Assembly: GCF_024171535.1 (NCBI RefSeq) | Contig: NZ_JALJZV010000005.1 | Coordinates: forward strand, 186,001-250,000 | Origin: Flavobacterium sp. HSC-61S13 | GTDB lineage: Bacteria; Bacteroidota; Bacteroidia; Flavobacteriales; Flavobacteriaceae | Length of the DNA stretch: 64,000 nt | Reading direction: 5' to 3' | Shown: positions 44,404-53,436 of the stretch, in pieces | Layout of the letters: the number at the start of each line of letters is the position of its first letter | How positions within the stretch are numbered: the stretch's first letter is position 1 | Made by a program: the position numbers and the translations under genes | The notes under the pieces: model-generated | The model's input: the letters and a program-made list of their open reading frames with translations, nothing else | The model's database searches: none | What the model was told of the DNA's origin: nothing

Positions 44404-45441
44404 TTGGAGACACACAAACCTTTTATTTTAAGATGCCTTGAATTGGCCAAACAAGGCACATTTGACGCTTTACCCAACCCCAGTGTTGGTGCTGTAATCG
44501 TACACCAAGGACGCATCATTGGTGAAGGTTTTACTTCTAAATACGGCGGACCGCATGCCGAAGTCAACGCCATAAATTCCGTTGACAATCACGAGTGGCT
44601 TAAAGAATCCACCCTATATGTCAGTTTAGAACCTTGTAGTCATTTTGGCAAAACACCTCCTTGTTCCGACTTGATTATAGCCAAAAAAATTCCGCGAGTA
44701 GTGGTCGGTACGATCGACCCCTTTGCAGAGGTTTGTGGCCAAGGTATAAGCAAAATGAAAAACGCAGGTATTGACGTGATCGTCGGCGTGTTAGAGGAAG
44801 AATGCCAAGATAGCAACAAACGATTCTTTACCTTTCATCAACAAAAACGCCCCTATATTATATTGAAATGGGCCGAATCTGCCGATGGTTTTATCGCTCC
44901 GAAAAAGCGAGATGAAGCTAAACCAGTTTGGCTAACCAATTCCTATTCCAGACAATTGGTACATAAATGGCGCAGTGAAGAAATGGCTTTTTTAGTGGGT
45001 GCACAAACCGTCATAGACGACAATCCATCACTAACCACCCGGGATTGGTATGGCAAAAACCCCGTTCGAATTTTTATCGACCGAGAAGGGACCATCCATC
45101 CAAACCACAAGGTATACGATGGTAACGTCAAAACTATCTGTCTAACACAGAACTCGAATTTAATTTCTCGTGAAAACCTAATTTACGAAGTGGTTGATTT
45201 CTCTTTATCCCTACCGATGCAGTTATGCGCGATACTCTTTCGCCATAAAATCTGCTCTGTAGTCATAGAGGGCGGAGCAAAAACCCTACAACAATTTATC
45301 GATGCGAACTTGTGGGATGAAGCCCGTATTTTTAAAAGCAGCGTACTACTTCATCAAGGAACTAAAAAACCTTTGATAAACTTCAGTAGACAACAGCTAA
45401 CAGCTGTATTAGAAGATCAGCTCCTATTGATTCAACCGTAA
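44404..45441 (+). CDS. ribD: Bifunctional riboflavin biosynthesis deaminase/reductase RibD
   Basis: It performs the second and third steps of riboflavin synthesis: deamination of the pyrimidine, then reduction of the ribose chain. I chose a TTG start at 44404 (METHKPFILRCLELA), because the family begins a few residues before this helix and the -7 box at 44373 excludes earlier codons. The deaminase zinc site is HAEVNAI (about 50) with PCSHFGKTPPC (about 77-87). The C-terminal reductase domain (about 150-345) has ILKWAESADGFIA and VVIEGGAKTLQQFI. A YigZ-family gene follows after 10 bp. Confidence 0.95.
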   Translation: METHKPFILRCLELAKQGTFDALPNPSVGAVIVHQGRIIGEGFTSKYGGPHAEVNAINSVDNHEWLKESTLYVSLEPCSHFGKTPPCSDLIIAKKIPRVVVGTIDPFAEVCGQGISKMKNAGIDVIVGVLEEECQDSNKRFFTFHQQKRPYIILKWAESADGFIAPKKRDEAKPVWLTNSYSRQLVHKWRSEEMAFLVGAQTVIDDNPSLTTRDWYGKNPVRIFIDREGTIHPNHKVYDGNVKTICLTQNSNLISRENLIYEVVDFSLSLPMQLCAILFRHKICSVVIEGGAKTLQQFIDANLWDEARIFKSSVLLHQGTKKPLINFSRQQLTAVLEDQLLLIQP

Positions 45442-45451
45442 AAAAAGACCC

Positions 45452-46069
45452 TTGGAAAAAGACACCTACCGAACCTTAGAGCACGCTTCAGAAGAAATTC
45501 TATTTAAAGAAAAAAACAGTAAGTTTTTTGGATATGCCTTTCCGATTCAAAGTGAAGAGGACGTAAAGCAACACTTGGAAGATTTAAAAAAATCCCATCA
45601 TGCTGCCAGACATTGGTGTTACGCCTTCCAATTGGGAACAGACAAACTGTATTTTCGCGTCAATGACGACGGAGAACCCAACAACAGTGCCGGAATGCCT
45701 ATTTATGGGCAGATACTGTCCTTCGATCTGACCAATGTACTGATTGTAGTAGTTCGTTATTTTGGAGGCGTTAAACTCGGCGTAGGCGGTTTAATCACAG
45801 CCTATAAAACTGCTGCTCAAATGGCTCTGGAAAATGCGTCGATAATAGAAAAGACCATCGATAAATTTTTCCGTATAGAATTTGAGTACAAAGACATGAA
45901 TAAAGTCATGCGTGTAATCAAGGAAAAAAACTTAAATCTCGTAGATCAAAAAATGGAAATGAGTTGTGAGATCACCTTATCGGTCCGTAAAAACGAATAT
46001 CAAAATGCCCTAGAAGCTTTTGAGCCCCTGTATGAAGTCCGCATCATCACCGACGAGGACCTCAACTAA
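45452..46069 (+). CDS. YigZ/IMPACT family protein
   Basis: A 205-residue protein of the UPF0029/IMPACT family, distantly linked to the translation regulator IMPACT; the bacterial role is unsettled. The start codon is TTG (MEKDTYRTLEHA). The N-terminal domain (about 15-120) has the family signature HHAARHWCYAFQLG, NDDGEPNNSAGMPI and VVVRYFGGVKLGVGGL; the C-terminal ferredoxin-like DUF1949 domain (about 135-200) follows. It is 10 bp downstream of ribD, probably one transcript. Confidence 0.93.
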   Translation: MEKDTYRTLEHASEEILFKEKNSKFFGYAFPIQSEEDVKQHLEDLKKSHHAARHWCYAFQLGTDKLYFRVNDDGEPNNSAGMPIYGQILSFDLTNVLIVVVRYFGGVKLGVGGLITAYKTAAQMALENASIIEKTIDKFFRIEFEYKDMNKVMRVIKEKNLNLVDQKMEMSCEITLSVRKNEYQNALEAFEPLYEVRIITDEDLN

Positions 46070-46102
46070 ATACTGGTCAATGCAAAATACCGTTTTTCCT
46101 TT

Positions 46103-46825
46103 TTATTTTATTTTATGCAGTTCCTTAAACCGAACCGCTAGTTCTGCTAATTCCAAATCCTTTTCTTCTCTATTACTCCAATTCAGGATATCATAACCCG
46201 GTTGTTCAATTACAAAATACGAAAAAGCATCGGTATACTCTTCTGGGATATGAAACCGTTTTACCAAATACTCTTTTGGGTAGAATTTTTTAAAGTATTG
46301 AAAATTAATATCGTCTTTTTCGTAATCGAGCATTTTGCGTTGCATTTTTCTTTTACCGTTAAACACATTGATTAACGGGCCCAAACCCAAAGATGTGAAG
46401 CTCAAAGGAAAATAGCTTTCAGATCTATAGATCCGTTCCGCTTTCGAATACGTTTTCATTTTAAAACCTAGGGGATCTACTTGCTTTCCCTTTGAATCAA
46501 TTATAATTTCTTCTAACAACTGATCGTTTTTCAGTAACATCAACTCCAATTGCTTGGATTGGATGATCTCGTCTGTCACAGTGACGTTTTCCATTTTAAT
46601 ATTATTAGCCCAAAAGGACAATACATCTCCCTTTTGAACTAAAATCGAAAAATACCCCGTAAGATCACTTTGGGTTTGCTTTCCACTGTTTATATTCTTC
46701 AAATAAATCACTTGAGGCTCACTTTTATAAACCTTGGCACGACCATCGATCAGAATTCTTTCTTGAGCAAATACGGCACTACAAAGCAGCGTAAACAAAA
46801 CCAAAAACTTATAGCTATTTTTCAT
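46103..46825 (-). CDS. Exported carboxypeptidase-regulatory-like domain protein
   Basis: A 240-residue exported protein. The signal peptide ends in VFAQE (about residue 20). Residues 22-100 resemble a CarboxypepD_reg-like beta domain (a short version of the N-terminal plug-associated domain of SusC/TonB proteins), with TGYFSILVQKGDVLSFWA. The rest is charged and helical and matches no family I know. It is alone on the minus strand between the YigZ gene and the thioesterase gene. The function is unknown; a periplasmic structural role is a guess. Confidence 0.7.
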   Translation of the reverse strand: MKNSYKFLVLFTLLCSAVFAQERILIDGRAKVYKSEPQVIYLKNINSGKQTQSDLTGYFSILVQKGDVLSFWANNIKMENVTVTDEIIQSKQLELMLLKNDQLLEEIIIDSKGKQVDPLGFKMKTYSKAERIYRSESYFPLSFTSLGLGPLINVFNGKRKMQRKMLDYEKDDINFQYFKKFYPKEYLVKRFHIPEEYTDAFSYFVIEQPGYDILNWSNREEKDLELAELAVRFKELHKIK

Positions 46826-46918
46826 TAGTTAATTTTTAAAGGTAAGGGCGCTGTAAGAACTACAACGGCTTTTATTTTTTTATAAAAATAAGCCTTTTTT
46901 TTCGTTTTTCAAGTCTCT

Positions 46919-47320
46919 TTACAAAGTACTTAATCGTTCGATTACAAAGGCTGGAGGAACAACGGGTTTCTTCGTTTTCATATCGACAAACACCAAAACA
47001 GAATTGCCTAATGTTAATAACTGTCCTTTCTCGTTTGTGATTTCATAATCAAATTCGATCTTGACAGTTGTCTGACTTTTAAAGATGGTACGCACCGTTA
47101 AGAGGTCATCATATAACGCCGGTTTTTTGTAATCCATCTTAAGGGATACCACGGGAAGCATCACCCCGGTCTCTTCAAGCTTTTTATAAGAAAGTCCAAG
47201 GTTTCTAAGCCATTCCACGCGTCCCATCTCAAAATACTGTGCGTAATTACCGTGATAAACAACTCCCATTTGATCGGTTTCTGCATAGCGAACTCGAACC
47301 TGAATTTCAAAGTTTTTCAT
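46919..47320 (-). CDS. Acyl-CoA thioesterase (YbgC/4HBT family)
   Basis: A 133-residue hotdog-fold thioesterase. The 4-hydroxybenzoyl-CoA thioesterase motif is present at the N-terminus: VRYAETDQMGVVYHGNYAQYFE, with the catalytic Asp at about residue 16 and the nearby Tyr/His. It probably hydrolyses short- or medium-chain acyl-CoA in the cytoplasm; in Proteobacteria YbgC sits with tol-pal genes, but not here. It is divergent from dnaA. Confidence 0.93.
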   Translation of the reverse strand: MKNFEIQVRVRYAETDQMGVVYHGNYAQYFEMGRVEWLRNLGLSYKKLEETGVMLPVVSLKMDYKKPALYDDLLTVRTIFKSQTTVKIEFDYEITNEKGQLLTLGNSVLVFVDMKTKKPVVPPAFVIERLSTL

Positions 47321-47499
47321 ATTATATTTATTATATTTGTTTTAGATGGAAATACTTTTATACTTACGTTTTTATTTTGAAAAATGCAATATGCAAACCA
47401 TTTTTTTTTACAGAAAATTGTTCACATATTTGTCATCCCCAAAAGACGAAGTGTTTATTCCAAATACTATTATAAGTAACTTATTAATTATTCTAAACA

Positions 47500-48939
47500 A
47501 TGCTCGATTATACAAACAAGACTGCACAATCTGTATGGACCAATTGTCTTCTTTTTATAAAAGACAACATTCAAGAGCAAGCTTTTAAAACCTGGTTTGA
47601 ACCCATTAAAGCTATAGAACTTACGGAGAGCGCATTGTATATTCAAGTGCCTAGTAAATTCTTTTACGAATGGCTCGAGGAGCACTATGTCAAAATATTA
47701 AAAGTTGCCTTAATAAAAGAACTTGGATCTGGTGCAAAGTTATTGTATAAAATCCAAATGGAGAACACTATTGGGAATAAACAGCCGTATACGGAACAAT
47801 TGCCTAGTGCACAAAGAGCTCCTGTTCGAACACAAGAACTCGATGTTCCAATTCAAAATAAAAATCCAGAATTAAAGAATCCATTTATCATACCGGGTAT
47901 TCGCAATGTAAAAATCGAATCTCAGTTAAATGCCAATTATAGCTTTGATAATTTCTTAGAAGGTGATTCTAATCGTCTAGCGCGATCGGCAGGTTTAGCC
48001 GTAGCTAACAAACCTGGAGGAACCTCTTTTAATCCGTTAATGTTATTTGGTGGTGTCGGTTTGGGTAAAACCCACTTAGCACATGCCATTGGTGTAGAGA
48101 TTAAAGAAATCCATCCGGAGAAAACAGTCTTATACATTTCCGCAGAAGTTTTTACACAACAATATGTTGACTCTGTTCGCAAGCAAACCAGAAATGATTT
48201 CATCTATTTCTATCAGCTTATTGACGTACTCATTGTCGATGACATTCAATTCTTATCTGGAAAAGCGGGAACACAAGATGTGTTTTTTCATATTTTCAAT
48301 TATCTACACCAAAACGGAAAACAAGTTATTTTGACTTCCGACAAGGCACCTGTAGATATGCAAGACATTGAACAACGCTTGTTGTCTCGTTTTAAATGGG
48401 GACTATCCGCAGAAATACAACATCCTGACTTCGAAACACGTACCTCTATCTTAAAAGGTATATTGTATCGAGATGGTGTTGAAATGCCTAATGATATTGT
48501 AGAATATGTTGCCAAAAATGTAAAAACCAACGTTAGAGAACTGGAAGGTGCTATTATTTCTTTAATAGCTCAATCTTCGTTTAACAAGCGTGAAGTAACC
48601 ATTGAATTGGCCAAGCAAGTTGTAGAAAAATTTGTAAAAAATGTAAAAAAGGAGGTTTCTATCGACTACATTCAAAAAGTCGTTTCCGATTACTTCTCTT
48701 TAGACATCGAAACCTTACGTTCCAAAACGCGTAAAAGGCATATTGTACAAGCGCGTCAATTAGCGATGTTTTTCGCTAAAAAATACACCAAAGCTTCTTT
48801 GGCAAATATTGGTTCACAAATTGGCGATCGCGATCACGCTACCGTATTACACGCTTGCAAAACCATCGATAACCTATTGGAAACCGACAAACAGTTCAAA
48901 AAATATCACGACGATATCAACAAAAAATTTAATATGTAA
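47500..48939 (+). CDS. dnaA: Chromosomal replication initiator protein DnaA
   Basis: An AAA+ initiator that binds DnaA boxes and opens oriC. The N-terminal domain I (about 1-90, SVWTNCLLFIKDNIQEQAFKT) is followed by a linker, AAA+ domain III with Walker A GGVGLGKTH (about 184-192) and Walker B LIVDDIQFLSG, and the DNA-binding domain IV with GDRDHATVLHACKTI (about 444-458). The 479-residue length is normal. Its stop codon overlaps the phosphatase ATG by one base. I found no cluster of TTATnCACA boxes beside it, so oriC is probably not immediately adjacent. Confidence 0.98.
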   Translation: MLDYTNKTAQSVWTNCLLFIKDNIQEQAFKTWFEPIKAIELTESALYIQVPSKFFYEWLEEHYVKILKVALIKELGSGAKLLYKIQMENTIGNKQPYTEQLPSAQRAPVRTQELDVPIQNKNPELKNPFIIPGIRNVKIESQLNANYSFDNFLEGDSNRLARSAGLAVANKPGGTSFNPLMLFGGVGLGKTHLAHAIGVEIKEIHPEKTVLYISAEVFTQQYVDSVRKQTRNDFIYFYQLIDVLIVDDIQFLSGKAGTQDVFFHIFNYLHQNGKQVILTSDKAPVDMQDIEQRLLSRFKWGLSAEIQHPDFETRTSILKGILYRDGVEMPNDIVEYVAKNVKTNVRELEGAIISLIAQSSFNKREVTIELAKQVVEKFVKNVKKEVSIDYIQKVVSDYFSLDIETLRSKTRKRHIVQARQLAMFFAKKYTKASLANIGSQIGDRDHATVLHACKTIDNLLETDKQFKKYHDDINKKFNM

Positions 48940-49403
48940 TGAGTACGAAGATCCTTATGGTTTGTTTGGGTAATATTTGTAGATCTCCTCTTGCAGAGGG
49001 AATCCTTCAAGCTAAACTGCCTCAGGATTTATTTCAAGTAGACTCAGCAGGCACAGGAGATTGGCATGTGGGACAAAAACCAGATCATCGCTCTATCGCC
49101 ATTGGTAAAAAATACCATATTGATTTAAGCAAACAGAAAGCGCGTCAATTTCATTTGAACGACTTTGAAAATTTTGATCACATCTACGTCATGGATCAAT
49201 CCAATTACGCAAACGTAATCGCTATGGCCCCCGATCAAGCAGCTATTGATAAAGTTCAACTCATCCTAAACGAACACCCCAAAAGTAAATTATCCGAAGT
49301 ACCGGACCCATATTTTGGTGGTGACGAAGGCTTTGAACACGTTTACCAATTGCTAGACGAAACTTGTGAGCTCCTAGCTAAAAAATTATTGGCTCAGCAG
49401 TAG
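48939..49403 (+). CDS. Low molecular weight protein-tyrosine phosphatase
   Basis: A 154-residue phosphatase of the LMW-PTP family. The P-loop CLGNICRS (CX5R) is at about residues 9-16, and the general acid Asp is in EVPDPYFGG (about 125). Bacterial members act on tyrosine kinases that control exopolysaccharide or on phospho-arginine; the substrate here is unknown. The ATG overlaps the dnaA stop by one base, so it is translationally coupled to dnaA, a common arrangement in Flavobacteria. Confidence 0.95.
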   Translation: MSTKILMVCLGNICRSPLAEGILQAKLPQDLFQVDSAGTGDWHVGQKPDHRSIAIGKKYHIDLSKQKARQFHLNDFENFDHIYVMDQSNYANVIAMAPDQAAIDKVQLILNEHPKSKLSEVPDPYFGGDEGFEHVYQLLDETCELLAKKLLAQQ

Positions 49404-49421
49404 ACTTCATTTGATAGACTA

Positions 49422-49740
49422 CTAGAAAGCTGTAAACAACAGCCCTATACAAAACAAAGACATTCCCAACAACAACCACAAGCGACTAAATCTAAACCGG
49501 TCTTTATAGGTAAAATACAAGCATACGATTGCACTACAAAATAACACTGCCAAAATAGGAATCCATAACAATTCAAACAGAGCTCCGACAACAGCATACT
49601 GATATAGACCAGACTCTTTAGAACTCCCCATCAACAAAAAAAACCAGAAACACTACATTATTTACGGCAACAAGCAGGTTTAAACTATTTTTTAAAGTAA
49701 ATCTCTTTATTGGATCTAGACGATCTAACTCTATTTGCAT
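49422..49740 (-). pseudogene. Small integral membrane protein gene split by a frameshift at a T8 tract
   Basis: Two overlapping frames appear to be one gene. The first half runs from an ATG at 49740 (MQIELDRLDPIKRF) through NLLVAVNNVVFLVFF and stops at 49618. The second half, in the next frame, continues as LLMGSSKESGLYQY, AVVGALFELLWIPI and two more helices to the stop at 49422. The frames join at eight T's on the minus strand (plus-strand A 49636-49643). Removing one T gives a continuous 105-residue protein with about four hydrophobic segments and a smooth first helix. It may be a real mutation, slippage-controlled expression or a sequence error. If taken as it stands, only the 3' ORF (MGSSKESG, 69 residues from 49631) might be made. 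Function unknown. Confidence 0.6.
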
Positions 49741-49979
49741 ATCTTATTATTATTTTATCGAAAACTCCCTTTAATTTTACTACGGTAAAACTTCCTACTC
49801 TTATTGAAACTATGCTTTTTTTCAACAGACAGCTACTGCGCTAGCTAACGAATATAGTAATAATACCTTAAATTTACATCGAGATAGAGTACTTAAGAAA
49901 ACGCATGGTTATTAAGAGAATTCAGACGATGCTTTTATACTAAATTTTATACTCAAGCAACAAAAACAAAATAAAGCAT

Positions 49980-50933
49980 ATGAATTACGATAGAATCAAT
50001 CCTGAGTTAGCGCAAAGTTTAAAAAACAATCCTTGGCTGGAAATCCCTTACGCTACATTATTAGAAAATAACCCTCAGCAAATTAGAAACCTTGAAGCAA
50101 GCTTAGCTAAACAGGAATCCACTCCAAAATTACCAGAAGGGCTTACGGTAGAAAATATATTTATCCCAGGATTGACAACTGCAGATCCTTTGGTGCGCTT
50201 GCGCATTTACAAAGAAACGGACTCAACAAACAAACCGGTTTTACTATACTTTCACGGAGGAGGTTTTATTTTTGGAAACCCGGAACAATCCGACGAACTT
50301 TTTTACCATTTAGTACCGGACAGTGGCTATACGGTTGTTTCCGTAGCCTATCGATTGGCTCCAGAATCTCCATTTCCCGCCGCCATAGAAGACGGTTATG
50401 CAGCATTATTATGGTTAGCCAATCACGGCACCGAAATTGGAATTGATCCGCAAAAAATTATTGTTGGAGGCAGAAGTGCTGGTGGTGCATTAGCCACTGC
50501 ATTGACACATATGGCTCGAGATAAAAAAGGACCTCAGATCCATTTTCAAATATTGAGTTACCCCGTAACTGACTACAGCTGCTCCAGTCCATCTATGTTA
50601 GAATTTACCGACAGCCCAATTTGGGACTATTCCAGCGCAAAAAGCTCTTGGAAACTGTATCTCGAGGATCACAACCTACCGGTATCACCTTATGCTAGCC
50701 CACTTTCAGCAAAGGATTTTTCCAATCTCCCTCCCGCCTTTATCATGGCCTGCGAATTGGATCCACTACGCGACGAAGCCATCGATTATGCACAAAAATT
50801 AATGCAGGCAGCGGTAGCCGTTGAACTACTGGTAATTCCAGGTGCCATCCATGTTTTCGACGTATTCCCATCGAGCTTAAGCGATCAATACTACCAAACC
50901 CAATTGAGAATACTATCAAGTATCTTTAAATAA
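49980..50933 (+). CDS. Alpha/beta hydrolase of the hormone-sensitive lipase group
   Basis: A 317-residue cytoplasmic esterase (alpha/beta hydrolase fold 3). The HSL oxyanion motif is YFHGGGFIFG (about 92); the catalytic Ser is in GGRSAGGAL (about 165), Asp in ELDPLRDEAIDY (about 261) and His in PGAIHVFD (about 291). There is no signal peptide. Such enzymes hydrolyse short acyl esters; the natural substrate is unknown. It is monocistronic, with about 240 bp of AT-rich sequence upstream and 277 bp downstream. Confidence 0.93.
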   Translation: MNYDRINPELAQSLKNNPWLEIPYATLLENNPQQIRNLEASLAKQESTPKLPEGLTVENIFIPGLTTADPLVRLRIYKETDSTNKPVLLYFHGGGFIFGNPEQSDELFYHLVPDSGYTVVSVAYRLAPESPFPAAIEDGYAALLWLANHGTEIGIDPQKIIVGGRSAGGALATALTHMARDKKGPQIHFQILSYPVTDYSCSSPSMLEFTDSPIWDYSSAKSSWKLYLEDHNLPVSPYASPLSAKDFSNLPPAFIMACELDPLRDEAIDYAQKLMQAAVAVELLVIPGAIHVFDVFPSSLSDQYYQTQLRILSSIFK

Positions 50934-51210
50934 GCAATTCTAAAAGCAACTTGACTGCATACAGTAGATAAAAAGGAATACATACAAACAGTATACAAAA
51001 CACCTGTTAAACCTACTTAATCAGAGCACAACAAAACAAAAGGCGCAGCAGCCATTGATACAAAATATATACAAAGCACATACAAAGAACTCTCAACGGC
51101 ATTTAATAGGGATTCAACATCGATAGTTTCCAGTAATCGTTTTATATTTTACACTCCTACTGACTCTAAGGTTTTGATAAATAATTAGTAAATTTGAAAA
51201 AAAATAATTT

Positions 51211-51936
51211 ATGGACATTTCATCGTCATTAGGTAAACTATACTTAATTCCAATCACCTTAGGAGACGATACTCCACCAGACGAGGTATTGCCTCAAACC
51301 GTTAAACGCGCCATAGAGTTGATCGATATTTTCGTTGTTGAAAACGAAAAAGTGGCCCGTAGATTTATAAAGGCTATTTGTCCGTCAAAGGTGCAAGCGG
51401 ACTTAATCTTATTTCCATTAAACAAACACACTGAGGCAAGTAGCCATTACCAATATATACAACCGCTTTTAGAAGGCAAAAACGTAGGTCTTATGAGTGA
51501 TGCTGGATGTCCAGGAGTTGCTGATCCGGGTGCTGTTATAGTCAAAATTGCACACGAAAAAAACATTCCGGTAATTCCTTTGGTTGGACCTTCTTCGATA
51601 CTATTATCACTGATGGCTTCGGGTATGAATGGTCAAAGTTTTGCCTTTAACGGATATCTACCTATTGATAAATCGGAGAAAAAAGCCACATTAAAAACTT
51701 TAGAACGCATCTCTTCTGAAAGAGACCAATCGCAACTGTTTATTGAAACACCTTATAGAAACAATCAGATTGTAGAAGAAATGATTGCAGCCTTACATCC
51801 GCAAACGCAACTGTGCATTGCTTGCGACATCACTTTGCCAACCGAGTATATCAAGACAAAGTCGATCGCAGAGTGGAAAAAACACAAGGTCGATTTACAC
51901 AAGCGACCGTGTATTTTCATTATACACAAAAAATAA
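51211..51936 (+). CDS. SAM-dependent methyltransferase, RsmI/YraL-like
   Basis: A tetrapyrrole-methylase-fold enzyme of the RsmI family; E. coli RsmI makes the 2'-O-methyl of C1402 in 16S rRNA. The 241-residue protein has GKLYLIPITLGDDTP at the N-terminus, the SAM-binding LMSDAGCPGVADPGAVIVKIA (about 95-115), LVGPSSILLSLMASGMNGQSFAFNGYLP and ETPYRNNQIVEEM. Some Bacteroidota have two such genes, so this may be the paralog and not the main rRNA enzyme. A TAAATTTG box lies 15 bp before the ATG (51189-51196). Confidence 0.87.
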   Translation: MDISSSLGKLYLIPITLGDDTPPDEVLPQTVKRAIELIDIFVVENEKVARRFIKAICPSKVQADLILFPLNKHTEASSHYQYIQPLLEGKNVGLMSDAGCPGVADPGAVIVKIAHEKNIPVIPLVGPSSILLSLMASGMNGQSFAFNGYLPIDKSEKKATLKTLERISSERDQSQLFIETPYRNNQIVEEMIAALHPQTQLCIACDITLPTEYIKTKSIAEWKKHKVDLHKRPCIFIIHKK

Positions 51937-51937
51937 C

Positions 51938-52240
51938 TTAGCGGTATAAAAAACTAAAGCCCATTCTTTGAAGCATTTTTTTAACGAAATTCCAAAAGAA
52001 TAAACGTTGCCCAAAAACGGTTCCAAAGAACAATAATAGAAGTTTATAAACAGGTAGGATTAAAACGATACGCAAAAACCAATATAAAAATGGATTCATC
52101 GCTTCTCTAGAGATACCGAGAAAATCCAGAATGGGTTTAGTAACCCAAGAAGCTGTAGAGCCGGTTATAGCAAAAACTATAAAAATAACTACAATTTGAA
52201 AATTAGAATCGATTCCCCAGCGTTGTTTTAACTTTTCCAT
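51938..52240 (-). CDS. DUF6787 family small membrane protein
   Basis: A 100-residue protein of a family restricted to Bacteroidota. I set the start at the ATG at 52240 (MEKLKQRWGIDSN), the conserved family start; upstream in-frame codons are not conserved. It has two membrane helices (about 15-38 and 55-78) and the conserved tail FFWNFVKKMLQRMGFSFL. Function unknown; the older name 'diacylglyceryl transferase-like' is not supported by any active-site motif. It is convergent with the RsmI-like gene (1-bp gap). Confidence 0.82.
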   Translation of the reverse strand: MEKLKQRWGIDSNFQIVVIFIVFAITGSTASWVTKPILDFLGISREAMNPFLYWFLRIVLILPVYKLLLLFFGTVFGQRLFFWNFVKKMLQRMGFSFLYR

Positions 52241-52328
52241 ATTTATATTAATTCTAAACAAAACTACAAATATTTCCGATTCCAAAAAAATCAGAATTGT
52301 TAATTCTGTGTTTTAATACAATCTAAAT

Positions 52329-52358
52329 AAAAATGCCACTCTTGGGAGTGGCATTTTT
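52329..52358 (-). terminator. Terminator of threonine aldolase gene
   Basis: Perfect stem AAAAATGCCACTC / GAGTGGCATTTTT with loop TTGG. A and T runs on both sides make it usable in either direction. Confidence 0.85.
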
Positions 52359-52362
52359 AATT

Positions 52363-53388
52363 CTAAATATCTAAGTTGGTGAGGGTTTCCATTACATATT
52401 CATGCATGACTTCTCGATAATCCATATGCGTAACCATTCGCAACAAACCGTTGCCCATAGTACTGATCAAAATATTTTTATTTTTTAATCGCTCCATTAA
52501 AACCGTTGGACTATATCCCTCTTTTAAATTAAAGACGACTATATTGGTTTGAACGGGTTCAACGTGTTTAACCCAGCCCTTCTTAAGCAATAGCAACTCC
52601 AATTGTTTTGCTCTATAATGATCGCGCTGTAAACGGCTTACATTGTTTTTTAAAGCAAATAATCCTGCCGCAGCCATAAAGCCGGTTTGACGCATACCAC
52701 CACCAAAAAGCTTACGCAAACGAGTTGCTTTTTGGATATCTTGTTTAGATCCCAGAAGAACAGATCCCATCGGTGCACCTAATCCCTTAGATAAACAAAC
52801 GGATATCGTATCAAACAGTTCACCGAATTGTCTTGGATGCAATTGTTTTGCAACTAATGCATTCCATAAGCGAGCACCGTCTAAATGAAACTTCATACCG
52901 GTTTCGTCGCACACTTGTTTGATTTTAACCAATTCGTTGATATCATAACAAGCACCGCCTCCTTTATTGGTCGTGTTTTCCACACAAACCAGGGTAGTTG
53001 CAGCATAATGAACATTAGAATCGTCTGTATAGGCTTCTCTAACTTGTTCCGCTGTAATTCTACCTCTATTTCCCGGCAGTAAAGTACAGGCAACTCCACT
53101 GTGAAAAGCCGGTCCGCCGGATTCAAAAGCGTAAACATGCGAATCTTTATCGCAAATTAATCTCTCGCCAGAATTGGTATGCAACTTGATGGCAACTTGA
53201 TTGGCCATAGTACCTGAAGGAAAGAACAAAGCCGCCTCCATACCAAACAAATCCGCAACCGTTTTTTCTAATTCATTGGTACTTTCGTCCAATTTATAAA
53301 CATCATCACCCACTCTTGCCTTCATCATGTATTCAACCATTTCAGGGCTTGGTTTGGTAATGGTATCGCTAACTAAATTAATTTCCAT
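52363..53388 (-). CDS. ltaE: Low-specificity L-threonine aldolase
   Basis: A PLP enzyme of fold type I that cleaves threonine/allo-threonine to glycine and acetaldehyde. The 341-residue protein shows DTITKPSPEMVEYMM and GDDVYKLDESTNELEKTVADLFG at the N-terminus, FPSGTMANQVAIKLH, HLDGARLWNALVA (PLP-contacting Asp, about 168), and the Schiff-base Lys in SVCLSKGLGAPMGSVLLG (about 199). It is divergent from prfB. Confidence 0.94.
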   Translation of the reverse strand: MEINLVSDTITKPSPEMVEYMMKARVGDDVYKLDESTNELEKTVADLFGMEAALFFPSGTMANQVAIKLHTNSGERLICDKDSHVYAFESGGPAFHSGVACTLLPGNRGRITAEQVREAYTDDSNVHYAATTLVCVENTTNKGGGACYDINELVKIKQVCDETGMKFHLDGARLWNALVAKQLHPRQFGELFDTISVCLSKGLGAPMGSVLLGSKQDIQKATRLRKLFGGGMRQTGFMAAAGLFALKNNVSRLQRDHYRAKQLELLLLKKGWVKHVEPVQTNIVVFNLKEGYSPTVLMERLKNKNILISTMGNGLLRMVTHMDYREVMHEYVMETLTNLDI

Positions 53389-53406
53389 ATTTCAAAAAGG
53401 AATAAC

Positions 53407-53414
53407 TATTTTTG
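53407..53414 (+). promoter_or_regulatory. -7 box for prfB
   Basis: TATTTTTG, an exact TAnnTTTG, 22 bp before the prfB ATG. Confidence 0.5.
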
Positions 53415-53436
53415 TGGCTATAAAAGTACTGAAATT

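Noticed and set aside
47321..47499. Possible oriC between the thioesterase and dnaA genes
   Set aside because: Only 179 bp, no repeated TTATnCACA boxes. A TATATTTG promoter-like box (47332-47339) is the only notable site.
50934..51210. A-rich 277-bp gap tested for tRNA, IS remnants or small genes
   Set aside because: No cloverleaf, terminal inverted repeats or convincing ORF; only a TAAATTTG -7-like box near its right end.
52976..52984. DnaA-box-like TTTTCCACA within the threonine aldolase gene
   Set aside because: A single site inside a coding region; an origin would have a cluster with an AT-rich unwinding element.
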